A DNA stretch of 24,565 nucleotides, from IMG/VR virus record IMGVR_UViG_3300014060_000015, positions 1 through 24,565 of that record; one strand, 5' to 3'. The translations under genes were made by a program, and so were the position numbers. Origin of the DNA: a virus. Of the stretch, positions 13,300-20,063 are shown one piece after another (the first letter of the stretch is position 1; each line of letters opens with the position of its first letter). The notes below the pieces were generated by a model. The model was not told the origin of the DNA and ran no database searches. It worked only from the letters and a program-made list of their open reading frames with translations.

Positions 13300-15330
13300 A
13301 TGGCTGTACGCGTTTATAAATTTCGTAAACCTATAATTGATGTTGTTCTAACTCCAGGAGGAACTCTTGTAGCAAATACTAAATATTATATATGTGGATT
13401 TTTTCAAAGAGCACGCACTTATATTAATGTCACAAGCCCATTTTCGAATATAGTTGAGTTAACCACTGATAGTGTTAATAAATCTTTTACGATTAACTGG
13501 AAGTCTGAAATTGAAATTCAATCATTTTCAGATGGTGGTTCTGGCAAATTAAAAGTAAATGCTATTAACCATTGTATAACATCTGGCAATACTATTATAA
13601 TTAATAACGGCATCTATGCAGGAACTTATACTGTTAATACATGGTTGGACTATAATTCGTTTTTAATTACAAAGCAATATGTGTCTAGTTATTCATCGCT
13701 TATGACGATAACTACTACACATAATACTATGAATGGTATTATATTTTATGTTAGCGCTCAAGCGCCATTTTCTGGAGACCCTAATTTAGGTACATGGATA
13801 GGTACTATAAATAATTTTTCCCATTATCCATGGAATATTGGTTTTACTATTTCTCCATCTATTATTTCTGCACCATGTCTGGTACTTTTTTATGGAGCGC
13901 AAGTTCAGATACAAGGAACTTTATACAGACCACCCAAATGGAATAAAGTTATGGAAAAAGGAAATATATGGCTTGATTGCACAGGTGAAGCAACCGTTTT
14001 AAAAATAGAAAACGCCTTAATTGATTCTGATTCAGTGGATGTTTCATATGTAAAAAATGAAACGTTTTTATTGTATGGTATTCTTGTTAGTATAGGTACA
14101 CTAACATTAACAGATTTAAATATCATCAACTATTGTGGTATGATTGGAGGAGCTAGTACGGATTCGCAATTAACCTTTTTGCGTTGCAATTTGCAATTTT
14201 TACAAATGCATTATGGTGCCTATATAATTGGTACGGCTAATTATTGCAATTTTCAATTTTTACAAGGAAGTTATAGAAATGGGACCGTATATAGTTTTCC
14301 TTCTGGAAATTTTAATTCTTTCAATTCACCAAATGGACTTGGAGCTGAAGGAATTAAAGCCGACACAACAGTAAATAATATGTCTTTGTCTTGTAATAAC
14401 TCTTCATGGCTTATGGATTTTAGTAAGAGTCGGTTAAAATATATTAATTGCACAGTTTATAATGGAACAATAACAATATATTATTTTTATAAAATTCTTC
14501 CCACTGACAGAGTAATACAAGGTTGCACCATATTTGCTCCATCAACCATTGATATACAATTTGTGTCATCCGATGCTGGCTGGACAAATGAAGTACATCT
14601 TCAGAACATTAATACGACCAGAGCATTAAATAGAAAGGTCGTTAATTATCCATATTTTTGTCCTGCTAAATTGTTTTTTCATCGAACTGGAAGATGCTAT
14701 ATTTTAGATATAAATAAGGTTACAATAAGTGAAGCTTCCGTTAATTTTGTTGACGAGTATGGCAACAATTATAGTTATACCACTAATAATAGTGGTTATA
14801 TTGATTTTGAAATATTGGAGCAAATATCCTTCAAAACAAATAATACTGCAGGTATCGCTACTAACGTGTATTATGAAGATTATAACATTACAATTGAAAA
14901 ATCAGGATATACATCCCATATATCTAAAATCACAGTTAAAAACGAAATTATTATTATCCTAAAACCCATCCCAACCCCCAAACTCTTCACCCGCATTTTA
15001 AACCTCTTTGCATCCAAATCAAACCAAACTCCAATTGCTGAAGCTGCAATCCAACTCAACCAAACACAAGGTCAAACTTCTGAACTTGGCACGGCTCAAT
15101 TCTCATCCAACCGGAAGTTAGTCACCAATGCAGATTTATCTATAGATGAAATGGTAGAAGTTTCACCAGGTGTTTGGCAGCCCGCTAACTTGTTTGATGA
15201 ATTAGGTATTGTGGTGCCACTGGATCCGCCGGTGTTCATCCAACAGAATATTAAGGCCACCATCTCCGACCCCGAGCATATCACGGCAAAAATTAACAAT
15301 TCACAAACCCTTAAAGCTACCATATCATGA
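13300..15330 (+). CDS. Large tail spike/fibre-like protein, probable beta-helix
   Basis: This 676-aa protein is rich in N, T, S, I and Y, with many short beta-like repeats through about residues 100-450 (such as LRCNLQFLQMHYGAYI, NYCNFQFLQGSYRNG and LKYINCTVYNGTI). That pattern suits a right-handed beta-helix spike that binds or degrades a cell-surface glycan. Residues about 475-560 (ASVNFVDEYGNNYSYTTNNS) look like a carboxypeptidase-regulatory-type beta-sandwich. From about residue 565 the DNA becomes C-rich and backbone-like. The middle part was probably swapped in. It is followed by a BppU-like gene with an ATGA overlap. Confidence 0.6.
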   Translation: MAVRVYKFRKPIIDVVLTPGGTLVANTKYYICGFFQRARTYINVTSPFSNIVELTTDSVNKSFTINWKSEIEIQSFSDGGSGKLKVNAINHCITSGNTIIINNGIYAGTYTVNTWLDYNSFLITKQYVSSYSSLMTITTTHNTMNGIIFYVSAQAPFSGDPNLGTWIGTINNFSHYPWNIGFTISPSIISAPCLVLFYGAQVQIQGTLYRPPKWNKVMEKGNIWLDCTGEATVLKIENALIDSDSVDVSYVKNETFLLYGILVSIGTLTLTDLNIINYCGMIGGASTDSQLTFLRCNLQFLQMHYGAYIIGTANYCNFQFLQGSYRNGTVYSFPSGNFNSFNSPNGLGAEGIKADTTVNNMSLSCNNSSWLMDFSKSRLKYINCTVYNGTITIYYFYKILPTDRVIQGCTIFAPSTIDIQFVSSDAGWTNEVHLQNINTTRALNRKVVNYPYFCPAKLFFHRTGRCYILDINKVTISEASVNFVDEYGNNYSYTTNNSGYIDFEILEQISFKTNNTAGIATNVYYEDYNITIEKSGYTSHISKITVKNEIIIILKPIPTPKLFTRILNLFASKSNQTPIAEAAIQLNQTQGQTSELGTAQFSSNRKLVTNADLSIDEMVEVSPGVWQPANLFDELGIVVPLDPPVFIQQNIKATISDPEHITAKINNSQTLKATIS

Positions 15331-15647
15331 ACGACATCCGCAAAGGCACCACCGCCACCAGAACCATAACCCTCACCACTGCTTCAGGAGAAGCTTTCAA
15401 CCTTACTGGCTTCACGGCTCAGTTACTTATTCTACCCGATATGGAGGCCACCACGGCATCTAAAACCATCAATGGGTCTATTGAAGCTCCAACTACGGGC
15501 ATAGTGCTATTAGAGCTCTCCAGCTCCGACACCAACCTGCCCGAAGGTAAATACTATTACGACCTCGTGCTCACTCGGCCGCTGAGCGAAGCCGAAGCGC
15601 CCATCGTGCACAAGCCTCTGCGTGGCGAGTTCAAAATCATTGCCTAA
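15327..15647 (+). CDS. BppU-like baseplate/fibre accessory protein
   Basis: This 106-aa beta-rich protein starts RKGTTATRTITLTTASGEAFNLTGFTA in overlapping short blocks. That matches the opening of phage BppU N-terminal domains (KGDT, two strands, then DG-x-x-x-(D/N)LTG). It ends in EGKYYYDLVLTR and GEFKIIA, again like that fold. It probably joins the spike to the baseplate. It is the last late gene on this strand; two hairpins follow at once. Confidence 0.6.
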   Translation: MNDIRKGTTATRTITLTTASGEAFNLTGFTAQLLILPDMEATTASKTINGSIEAPTTGIVLLELSSSDTNLPEGKYYYDLVLTRPLSEAEAPIVHKPLRGEFKIIA

Positions 15648-15674
15648 CCATTTTCCCGATGTCGGGAAATTGGT
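15647..15674 (+). terminator. Hairpin ACCATTTTCCCGA/TCGGGAAATTGGT
   Basis: A 13-bp stem with one mismatch and a 2-nt loop begins on the last base of the BppU-like stop. It probably ends or stabilises the late mRNA together with the next hairpin. Confidence 0.6.
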
Positions 15675-15680
15675 ACATAA

Positions 15681-15722
15681 AAAAGCCCCCGTCTCGTCAT
15701 ATTAGACGAGACGGGGGCTTTT
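15681..15722. terminator. Strong bidirectional terminator (hairpin copy A)
   Basis: A perfect 15-bp stem (15684-15698 with 15705-15719, AGCCCCCGTCTCGTC) has a 6-nt loop, an A-run before it and T-run after it. It serves both the late plus-strand operon and the minus-strand HEPN/SecB operon. The core GTCTCGTC...GACGAGAC recurs at 17033-17067 and, degenerate, at 9949-9980. Confidence 0.92.
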
Positions 15723-15738
15723 GGTTTTTATGCTGGCT

Positions 15739-16155
15739 TTACTCTGTAACGGTATTTGCCTTTAATTCATCCTTTAAATTGCCAATATTTATGGCCGGTA
15801 GGTTAATTGTTTCAAATCCCGACAATGCAGTCAATGCCGCAATGTATGACCTTACATAGGGGTAAATAATCGCTGGCGCATTTACATAAAAATAGTTTTC
15901 AAGATTTTCAGTTTTAACAACATTTAAAAACTCAAAGTTACCCACTACATTAACATTAACCTCAAAATTATTATTTATATCTTTTATCTCTATCTTTAAA
16001 ATAAGCTTAAATAATTTTTCGGCAGATATTACTCCTGAAGGACTAATTTTAAACTTAAGCTCCAACCCATTTAAGGGTATATCTGCCCTAACTATCTTAC
16101 TTTCTAGCACATAAAAGCCAGCAAATTTAAAAGGCGAATTTTCTTTCACTTCCAT
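15739..16155 (-). CDS. SecB-like chaperone (candidate TAC chaperone)
   Basis: This 138-aa protein has the SecB fold pattern. Beta strands (FYVLESKIVRADI, LELKFKISPSG, LILKIEIKDINNNFEVNVNV) are followed by the most telling part, VNAPAIIYPYVRSYIAALTA (about 91-110) and FETINLPAINI. In SecB that segment reads (E)aPxllFPYvRexIxxxT, then G-F-P/LxP. SecB holds client proteins unfolded. Solitary SecB-like proteins also serve in toxin-antitoxin-chaperone systems, where they protect the antitoxin. It is the third gene of a tight operon after a 126-aa protein with an ssrA-like tail and a HEPN-like gene. Host SecB would not sit in a prophage operon, so a dedicated role is likely. Confidence 0.75.
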   Translation of the reverse strand: MEVKENSPFKFAGFYVLESKIVRADIPLNGLELKFKISPSGVISAEKLFKLILKIEIKDINNNFEVNVNVVGNFEFLNVVKTENLENYFYVNAPAIIYPYVRSYIAALTALSGFETINLPAINIGNLKDELKANTVTE

Positions 16156-16166
16156 TTTATTTTGGT

Positions 16167-16547
16167 TTAAGCCGCTAAAGCGTAGTTATCACTTCCACAT
16201 TCAAAGAGGTCATTCTTTGGCACTTCAAATGAGGCAATAAGCTGTGGATTTATGTTTTTGGGCTGAACATTCATAAATCCCATCAACTCTAATTCAGGTT
16301 CTGGGACTCCCAATGAATCAAATTCATTGATAAACAGAAGGCTCTCTTGAAAGTTCATATCAATATAATCGCAAATGATATTTACCCTTTCATTTTCAAA
16401 ATCCTTATCGCCCTCAACCAAGTCAAACGGACTATATTCTATCACATGACTTCTATCCAAAGCATCAAATTGATACTTAAAGTTAAAGCTTGGAAATTGC
16501 TCATGAAGTTCTTTAATTACTCTTGTTATATATATTTTAGAGTTCAT
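16167..16547 (-). CDS. Candidate antitoxin with ssrA-like C-terminal degron
   Basis: This 126-aa acidic protein has an N-terminal helix (SKIYITRVIKELHEQFP) and a mixed middle part (SHVIEYSPFDLVEGDKDF, VNIICDYIDMNF). Its last residues are CGSDNYALAA. The end is almost identical to the tmRNA (ssrA) tag, which in E. coli ends ENYALAA and sends proteins to ClpXP. I do not recognise a family. The gene begins 1 nt after the HEPN-like stop and ends 11 nt before the SecB-like start. That is the toxin-antitoxin-chaperone order, so a labile antitoxin shielded by the SecB-like protein is the simplest reading. The degron is seen directly; the role is inferred. Confidence 0.7.
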   Translation of the reverse strand: MNSKIYITRVIKELHEQFPSFNFKYQFDALDRSHVIEYSPFDLVEGDKDFENERVNIICDYIDMNFQESLLFINEFDSLGVPEPELELMGFMNVQPKNINPQLIASFEVPKNDLFECGSDNYALAA

Positions 16548-16548
16548 T

Positions 16549-16932
16549 TTAAATTTTTTTTAAAAGCTGATTTATAGTTTCTACCTTGCCAATGGCATCA
16601 TTTGCCTCGTGCTCAAATACCTCAAATTCATCATATATGGCGTTCTTTCGTTTACGTTTAAGATCATTCATTAGCTCATTAATTTTAGCCGTATCATTTC
16701 TACTTTTCGATAATTGGCTTGCCTTATTTATAATATCTACGTGAGAGGCCTTTGAATTTTTCAGATTTTCTATAAACGGATCTCCTTTCGCCAGTTTTTC
16801 AATTATTCTATCTTTGGCCAGCTGCAGGGTACTGAAATAACTACACTGTACACTATTGCAGTACTGCCCATTTGATAATAATAACACGGCTGACTGATAA
16901 CTTTTATCTGATTTTTCCTTTAATATGCCCAT
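16549..16932 (-). CDS. HEPN-like protein (candidate toxin)
   Basis: This is a 127-aa all-helical protein from the ATG at 16932 (MGILKEKSDKS); the frame runs further up into the terminator and has no good start there. Residues 8-45 match the first HEPN helices (YQSAVLLLSNGQYCNSVQCSYF, like AAxLLxxGxYxxAVxxxYYA, in shorter pieces). Residues 93-106 (KRKRKNAIYDEFEV) match the R-x-x-A-x-Y-D-x-F end of UPF0332-type HEPN proteins. HEPN toxins are RNases or nucleotide-modified partners. The usual RX4-6H histidine is absent, with Y100-D101 in its place, so the catalytic mode is uncertain. It leads the three-gene operon. Confidence 0.65.
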   Translation of the reverse strand: MGILKEKSDKSYQSAVLLLSNGQYCNSVQCSYFSTLQLAKDRIIEKLAKGDPFIENLKNSKASHVDIINKASQLSKSRNDTAKINELMNDLKRKRKNAIYDEFEVFEHEANDAIGKVETINQLLKKI

Positions 16933-16997
16933 ATTAGTCAAGCTAAATAACGGTATCAATTTGAACACCACAAAGTAACAACAAAATTTTCTAATTC

Positions 16998-17100
16998 TTA
17001 CACCCCAATTACTAATTTTTCTAAAAACAAAAAAACCCATCTCGTCATAATAGACGAGACGGGTTTTTTATACCTTTTTATTGCCAAATTGGGGGTGTAA
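16998..17100. repeat. Inverted repeat flanking the hairpin upstream of the HEPN operon
   Basis: TTACACCCCAATT (16998-17010) and AATTGGGGGTGTAA (17087-17100) are inverted copies differing by one extra C/G. They lie either side of terminator copy B. They may be operator half-sites or traces of a recombination boundary. Confidence 0.5.
17028..17070. terminator. Bidirectional terminator (hairpin copy B)
   Basis: AAAACCCATCTCGTC (from 17032) pairs with GACGAGACGGGTTTT (17053-17067), with one G-T pair and a 6-nt loop (17047-17052). It is flanked by A- and T-runs. It ends the early minus-strand operon before the HEPN operon and matches copy A in its core. Confidence 0.88.
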
Positions 17101-17129
17101 ATTCAAACATGGCAATTTGTCTCATGTTC

Positions 17130-17333
17130 TTATAATTTAAGCCTATACAGGCTAAACATATCTTGCATCAGCCTTCTCCTTGCCTTTGCCTGAGGCATTC
17201 CAAGCATTCTAATTCTGTATTTAAAGTGGCGGCCGTTGTGGTGCGTTATGTCGGTTACCACTACAAAGGTTTTGGTGCGCATTATCATGCCGCATACGCG
17301 CCATTTATACATCAGTATCTTAAAATTTTTCAT
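17130..17333 (-). CDS. Small basic phage protein, last early gene
   Basis: This 67-aa protein is rich in K, R, H and M (ITHHNGRHFKYRIRM, KARRRLMQDM). Its ATG overlaps the upstream stop (TAATG), which supports translation. The charge suggests nucleic-acid binding. The family is not recognised. It is the last gene before terminator copy B, at the end of the early operon. Confidence 0.6.
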   Translation of the reverse strand: MKNFKILMYKWRVCGMIMRTKTFVVVTDITHHNGRHFKYRIRMLGMPQAKARRRLMQDMFSLYRLKL

Positions 17334-17896
17334 TATTTATTTTTTAGTTCTTTTCCTAATTTTTCTAAACGGTATCTTAAAGAGGCCTCTTTATACGCCT
17401 TTCTATCTCTATCTGTATTATCGCTCATCCGCTTGCTTGGCGATCTATAGCTGCTCGCCTCTTTTATACTGCGCGCTGCACAAGCTTCGCAGCGCTCACC
17501 AAAATATGCCTCAAACCATCGCATCACTTTTGGCACATTTATACTTTCGTAGAGCTCCCCATAATGCCCCAACTTTGCGCGCCGAAAAACAAGATATATA
17601 TCGGCCATAGTCATATTTCCATAGTTGGCCACAAGCTCCTCTGCTATTGTATCTATTGCCAACTCTGATAATGGACGCTTCAAATCCAATATATCGTTTA
17701 ATTCTATTAGTTGAAGCTTCAACAATGCCTCAACTTTTTCTACACTATACTCTTTCGTCAGTGTAACAATTCGATCGCCACCATGATCTATGGCAGCCTC
17801 CACACTTTTAATGTTTCTACACTGTATTTTTAGTGCCTTAGGCGAGTATATCTCTAAGAACTTTTGATTTATAATCGGGGCTAATTGATTTCCCAT
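17333..17896 (-). CDS. Phage early protein (DUF6633-like)
   Basis: This 187-aa protein has a central block NYGNMTMADIYLVFRRAKLG and HYGELYESINVPKVMRWFEAYF (about 91-133). That matches a motif I associate with a Bacteroidota phage early family, DUF6633 or similar: acidic helix, GxYGxLY, W-x-x-x-Y. The N-terminal part holds a helical region (VEALLKLQLIELNDIL). The C-terminus is basic and charged. The ATG at 17896 makes a 59-nt overlap with the gene before it, which is long but not rare in this operon. A replication or transposition accessory role is only a guess. Confidence 0.6.
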   Translation of the reverse strand: MGNQLAPIINQKFLEIYSPKALKIQCRNIKSVEAAIDHGGDRIVTLTKEYSVEKVEALLKLQLIELNDILDLKRPLSELAIDTIAEELVANYGNMTMADIYLVFRRAKLGHYGELYESINVPKVMRWFEAYFGERCEACAARSIKEASSYRSPSKRMSDNTDRDRKAYKEASLRYRLEKLGKELKNK

Positions 17897-18335
17897 TGCT
17901 GTTAGTTTTTAATCTCGTATAAATAACATTGAATTGTGAATCTATCACCGAAAGTGTGAAATGTGAATTTATCCATTCATCACGGAGCGCGTATGTTCTG
18001 CGTATAAATATTTCAAACGATGTGAGTATTGTGTTTTCATCAACTATAAGCTGACTCTCTAACAACTTATTTTTGATTTTGGCAAGCAATAATTTGCACC
18101 CCTGCGCATCCTTGCCGGTATAGTAATAGCTACAATGATATATCTCTTTATAAATATTAATGAATAACACTCGCCCCTTGGTATGTATGTTGGGCTTGGG
18201 CTTTAGCTTTTTGCTCTTAAGCATTTCCTTTGCCATTTCAATGCATAACCGTAGCTCCTCTGCATTGAATTTCGACAATTCATAGGCCACTTTTGTCTGT
18301 GAACCATCCTCCTTTTCACAGTTTACACTTGTCAT
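17838..18335 (-). CDS. Hypothetical phage early protein
   Basis: This 165-aa basic protein has helices at about 22-42 (FNAEELRLCIEMAKEMLKSKK) and a C-terminal half with FEIFIRRTYALRDEWINSHF. There are two Lys-rich patches. The family is not recognised. It overlaps both neighbours: ATGA at 18332-18335 and 59 nt at its 3' end. It is clearly part of the early polycistron; a regulator of late transcription is conceivable from its position but there is no motif to support it. Confidence 0.55.
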   Translation of the reverse strand: MTSVNCEKEDGSQTKVAYELSKFNAEELRLCIEMAKEMLKSKKLKPKPNIHTKGRVLFINIYKEIYHCSYYYTGKDAQGCKLLLAKIKNKLLESQLIVDENTILTSFEIFIRRTYALRDEWINSHFTLSVIDSQFNVIYTRLKTNSNGKSISPDYKSKVLRDILA

Positions 18336-18595
18336 GGCCTCGCCTCCAATGCTTTCTCTATTTCATTTTCTATCATACTATTAATCCGATCGCCATATAT
18401 AATATTAAATGCATCCTCCAACTCATACCATTGACCATCTATTTTTATCGCTCGCTTTATCCGCTCATTCCATACCGGCCTATTGTGGTATTCCGTTCTA
18501 AAATTTCCAAAGTCGTGTACCATAATTGAATACCCAGAAAGATCAAAAATCTGCTCAATCTTGCTTAGTTTTAATGTTAATTTTATCTGTATCAT
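18332..18595 (-). CDS. Hypothetical phage early protein
   Basis: This 87-aa protein opens with a beta-like stretch (IQIKLTLKLSKIEQIF), followed by GYSIMVHDFGNFRTEYHNRP, an IDGQWYELEDAFNIIYG segment, and a helical acidic end. The family is not recognised. It overlaps the next gene by 4 nt (ATGA) and the previous one by 41 nt, which fits coupled translation in the early operon. Confidence 0.55.
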   Translation of the reverse strand: MIQIKLTLKLSKIEQIFDLSGYSIMVHDFGNFRTEYHNRPVWNERIKRAIKIDGQWYELEDAFNIIYGDRINSMIENEIEKALEARP

Positions 18596-18800
18596 TATTA
18601 AATATTTTAATAGTAAATTTTTCGTTTAACTTTATATCCCAACTTTTTGGCTCTTGTATCATATCCACATAATCCATCATATTTTCAATTTCACCTTCAA
18701 TTTTTATATATTCATCCTCCGTGGCCTCGCCACTTAATATATACTCCTCAAGTTTACTAATTATTCTCTTGAAGTATTTTATACGTTTTGTATTATTCAT
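18555..18800 (-). CDS. Hypothetical phage early protein, charged helix
   Basis: This 81-aa protein is strongly charged. Residues 1-45 form a helix-rich region (KRIKYFKRIISKLEEYIL, then EDEYIKIEGEIENMMDYVDM). The C-terminus is more strand-like (FTIKIFNNDTDKINIKT). The family is not recognised. Its start overlaps the upstream stop by 4 nt (ATGA) and its end overlaps the next gene by 41 nt. Confidence 0.55.
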   Translation of the reverse strand: MNNTKRIKYFKRIISKLEEYILSGEATEDEYIKIEGEIENMMDYVDMIQEPKSWDIKLNEKFTIKIFNNDTDKINIKTKQD

Positions 18801-19045
18801 AATTCAAATAATTTAAGTTGTTTGGCGTTGGGCTTGCTCGCAATTAACTTATTCAGAAACTCATTTTTTTCGCGAATAATCACCATAATGCGCTGCTCAC
18901 TTATGAAGAACTCGTCGTGGCTCAATATTGCCATCACATCATCGAATCTCCTGCGCTCTATTTCTGTCCAATAATAATAGCGCTCAATGAGCTTATTTTT
19001 TTTAAGTTCAAATAATACGTTTTCTTTATTTACAATTCGTGACAT
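18797..19045 (-). CDS. Small helical phage protein (ERYYYWTEI family-like)
   Basis: This is an 82-aa helical protein. The block ENVLFELKKNKLIERYYYWTEI followed by RRRFDDVMAILSHDEFFISEQRIMVII (in shorter pieces, residues 8-56) looks conserved. I believe similar small proteins occur in other Bacteroidota mobile elements, though I cannot name a family. The later part looks like a helix-turn-helix, with ISEQRIMVIIREKNEFL as the recognition-like helix, so a small DNA-binding regulator is possible. It overlaps its downstream neighbour by 4 nt. Confidence 0.6.
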   Translation of the reverse strand: MSRIVNKENVLFELKKNKLIERYYYWTEIERRRFDDVMAILSHDEFFISEQRIMVIIREKNEFLNKLIASKPNAKQLKLFEL

Positions 19046-19065
19046 ATCAATAACTTATAATAGAG

Positions 19066-19209
19066 TTATAAATATTTACCACCCATGCCGTGGTGGTGCG
19101 TTCCGCGTTCTATAATTGGTCCTTTGAGTAGCTTCTCTGACCTTGATCCCATGTCCAGATCGCTCTGGAATTTGCTAACCCTCTTTTTTTTTCTCTTAGG
19201 TTCAAGCAA
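19066..19209 (-). CDS. Possible small basic ORF with TTG start (low confidence)
   Basis: The gap 19046-19262 has an open frame with no ATG near its start. From a TTG at 19209 it would give 47 aa, beginning LLEPKRKKKRVS and ending ERGTHHHGMGGKYL, with a run of basic residues coded by nine A. The end has a sensible look and the next gene follows after 20 bp. The lack of a normal start and a second overlapping frame (from a GTG, about 38 codons) leave it doubtful. A structured RNA is an alternative; CCACC...GTGGTGG at about 19080-19096 can form a small hairpin. Confidence 0.3.
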   Translation of the reverse strand: MLEPKRKKKRVSKFQSDLDMGSRSEKLLKGPIIERGTHHHGMGGKYL

Positions 19210-19262
19210 TTTGCACTCAGTGCCACGGGATTAATTAATTTGCGCAATTCTAAATTCTGATT

Positions 19263-19877
19263 TTATATTGCTGAAAAATTTAGTTCTATGTACTTATACT
19301 CTCCCTGATCATCCTTCTCGGCAATGCGGTAGTATGTTTTGCTTGAGGGGCGGCGTATGCCCTGCTCAATTAGGCTCATGGCCTCTATAAATAGTGGGGA
19401 TTTGATTTTGCTTTTGTACTTGAGTAGGCTAAGCACCTTGCCAGTATCTAATTTGCCCCGCGAAGTGGCAAAGGCATCCATTATTAGCTCCTTCAGAAAG
19501 TCGAGCTTAGAGTCAATGTTTTCAGTTAAGAAGGCATCTAACTTTTCTTTGGCCGCCGTAATGGTCATATCATCAAATTTTATAGCCTCATTTATCGACA
19601 CTTCCACTCGAATACTTCGGTCAAAATTATACCAGGTAAAGTTGCCTTTACGGTCGGTTTTAACAGCTTTTTCTTTCATAAAGGTAGCGTAAACTTCCAT
19701 TGATATGGTATTTATCTCCTCTTTGAATTTTACCAAAGCTTCATTTACTCTTTTAGCTCTCTTTACGAGTTGCCCCGATTTAGCTTCCATCATTCGCTCT
19801 GCGGCGGTGATTCTCTGGTAGGGTATTCCTACTCCCGACTCATCAATCCAAAACTGGTCATTTGATTTCTGTTTCAT
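19263..19877 (-). CDS. DUF3164 family early protein
   Basis: This 204-aa protein has the DUF3164 pattern common in Mu-like early operons: an opening FWIDESGVGIPYQRITAAER, then a long helix (VKRAKRVNEALVKFKEEI), the KGNFTWYNFDRSIRVEVSIN block (about 77-97), and a C-terminal GKVLSLLKYKSKIKSPLF and IRRPSSKTYYRI. The molecular role is unknown. It follows a 52-aa gene by 11 nt and sits downstream of the long heptamer array. Confidence 0.85.
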   Translation of the reverse strand: MKQKSNDQFWIDESGVGIPYQRITAAERMMEAKSGQLVKRAKRVNEALVKFKEEINTISMEVYATFMKEKAVKTDRKGNFTWYNFDRSIRVEVSINEAIKFDDMTITAAKEKLDAFLTENIDSKLDFLKELIMDAFATSRGKLDTGKVLSLLKYKSKIKSPLFIEAMSLIEQGIRRPSSKTYYRIAEKDDQGEYKYIELNFSAI

Positions 19878-19888
19878 TTTACTTCTTT

Positions 19889-20047
19889 TTAGTTGATTTT
19901 ATTGTTGATTTTATATATTATTCTTACTCCTGATGCTATTGCTTCAGTTTTTATTATTTGCGCATTCCGCTCTATCTTTTTCATTCTTATTAGCACTTCC
20001 ATAGCCTGCGTTCTGTTACTTTGGTTTTCTTGCCTTACACTTTCCAT
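19889..20047 (-). CDS. Small basic protein, 52 aa
   Basis: A short frame from the ATG at 20047 reads MESVRQENQSNRTQAMEV, then LIRMKKIERNAQIIKTEA, ending KINNKIN, in sensible helical style. Its stop lies 11 nt before the DUF3164 start, and it begins just after the heptamer array. The family is not recognised. The spacing and composition make it a likely real early gene. Confidence 0.55.
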   Translation of the reverse strand: MESVRQENQSNRTQAMEVLIRMKKIERNAQIIKTEAIASGVRIIYKINNKIN

Positions 20048-20063
20048 CCTATTCCTTATTGCT

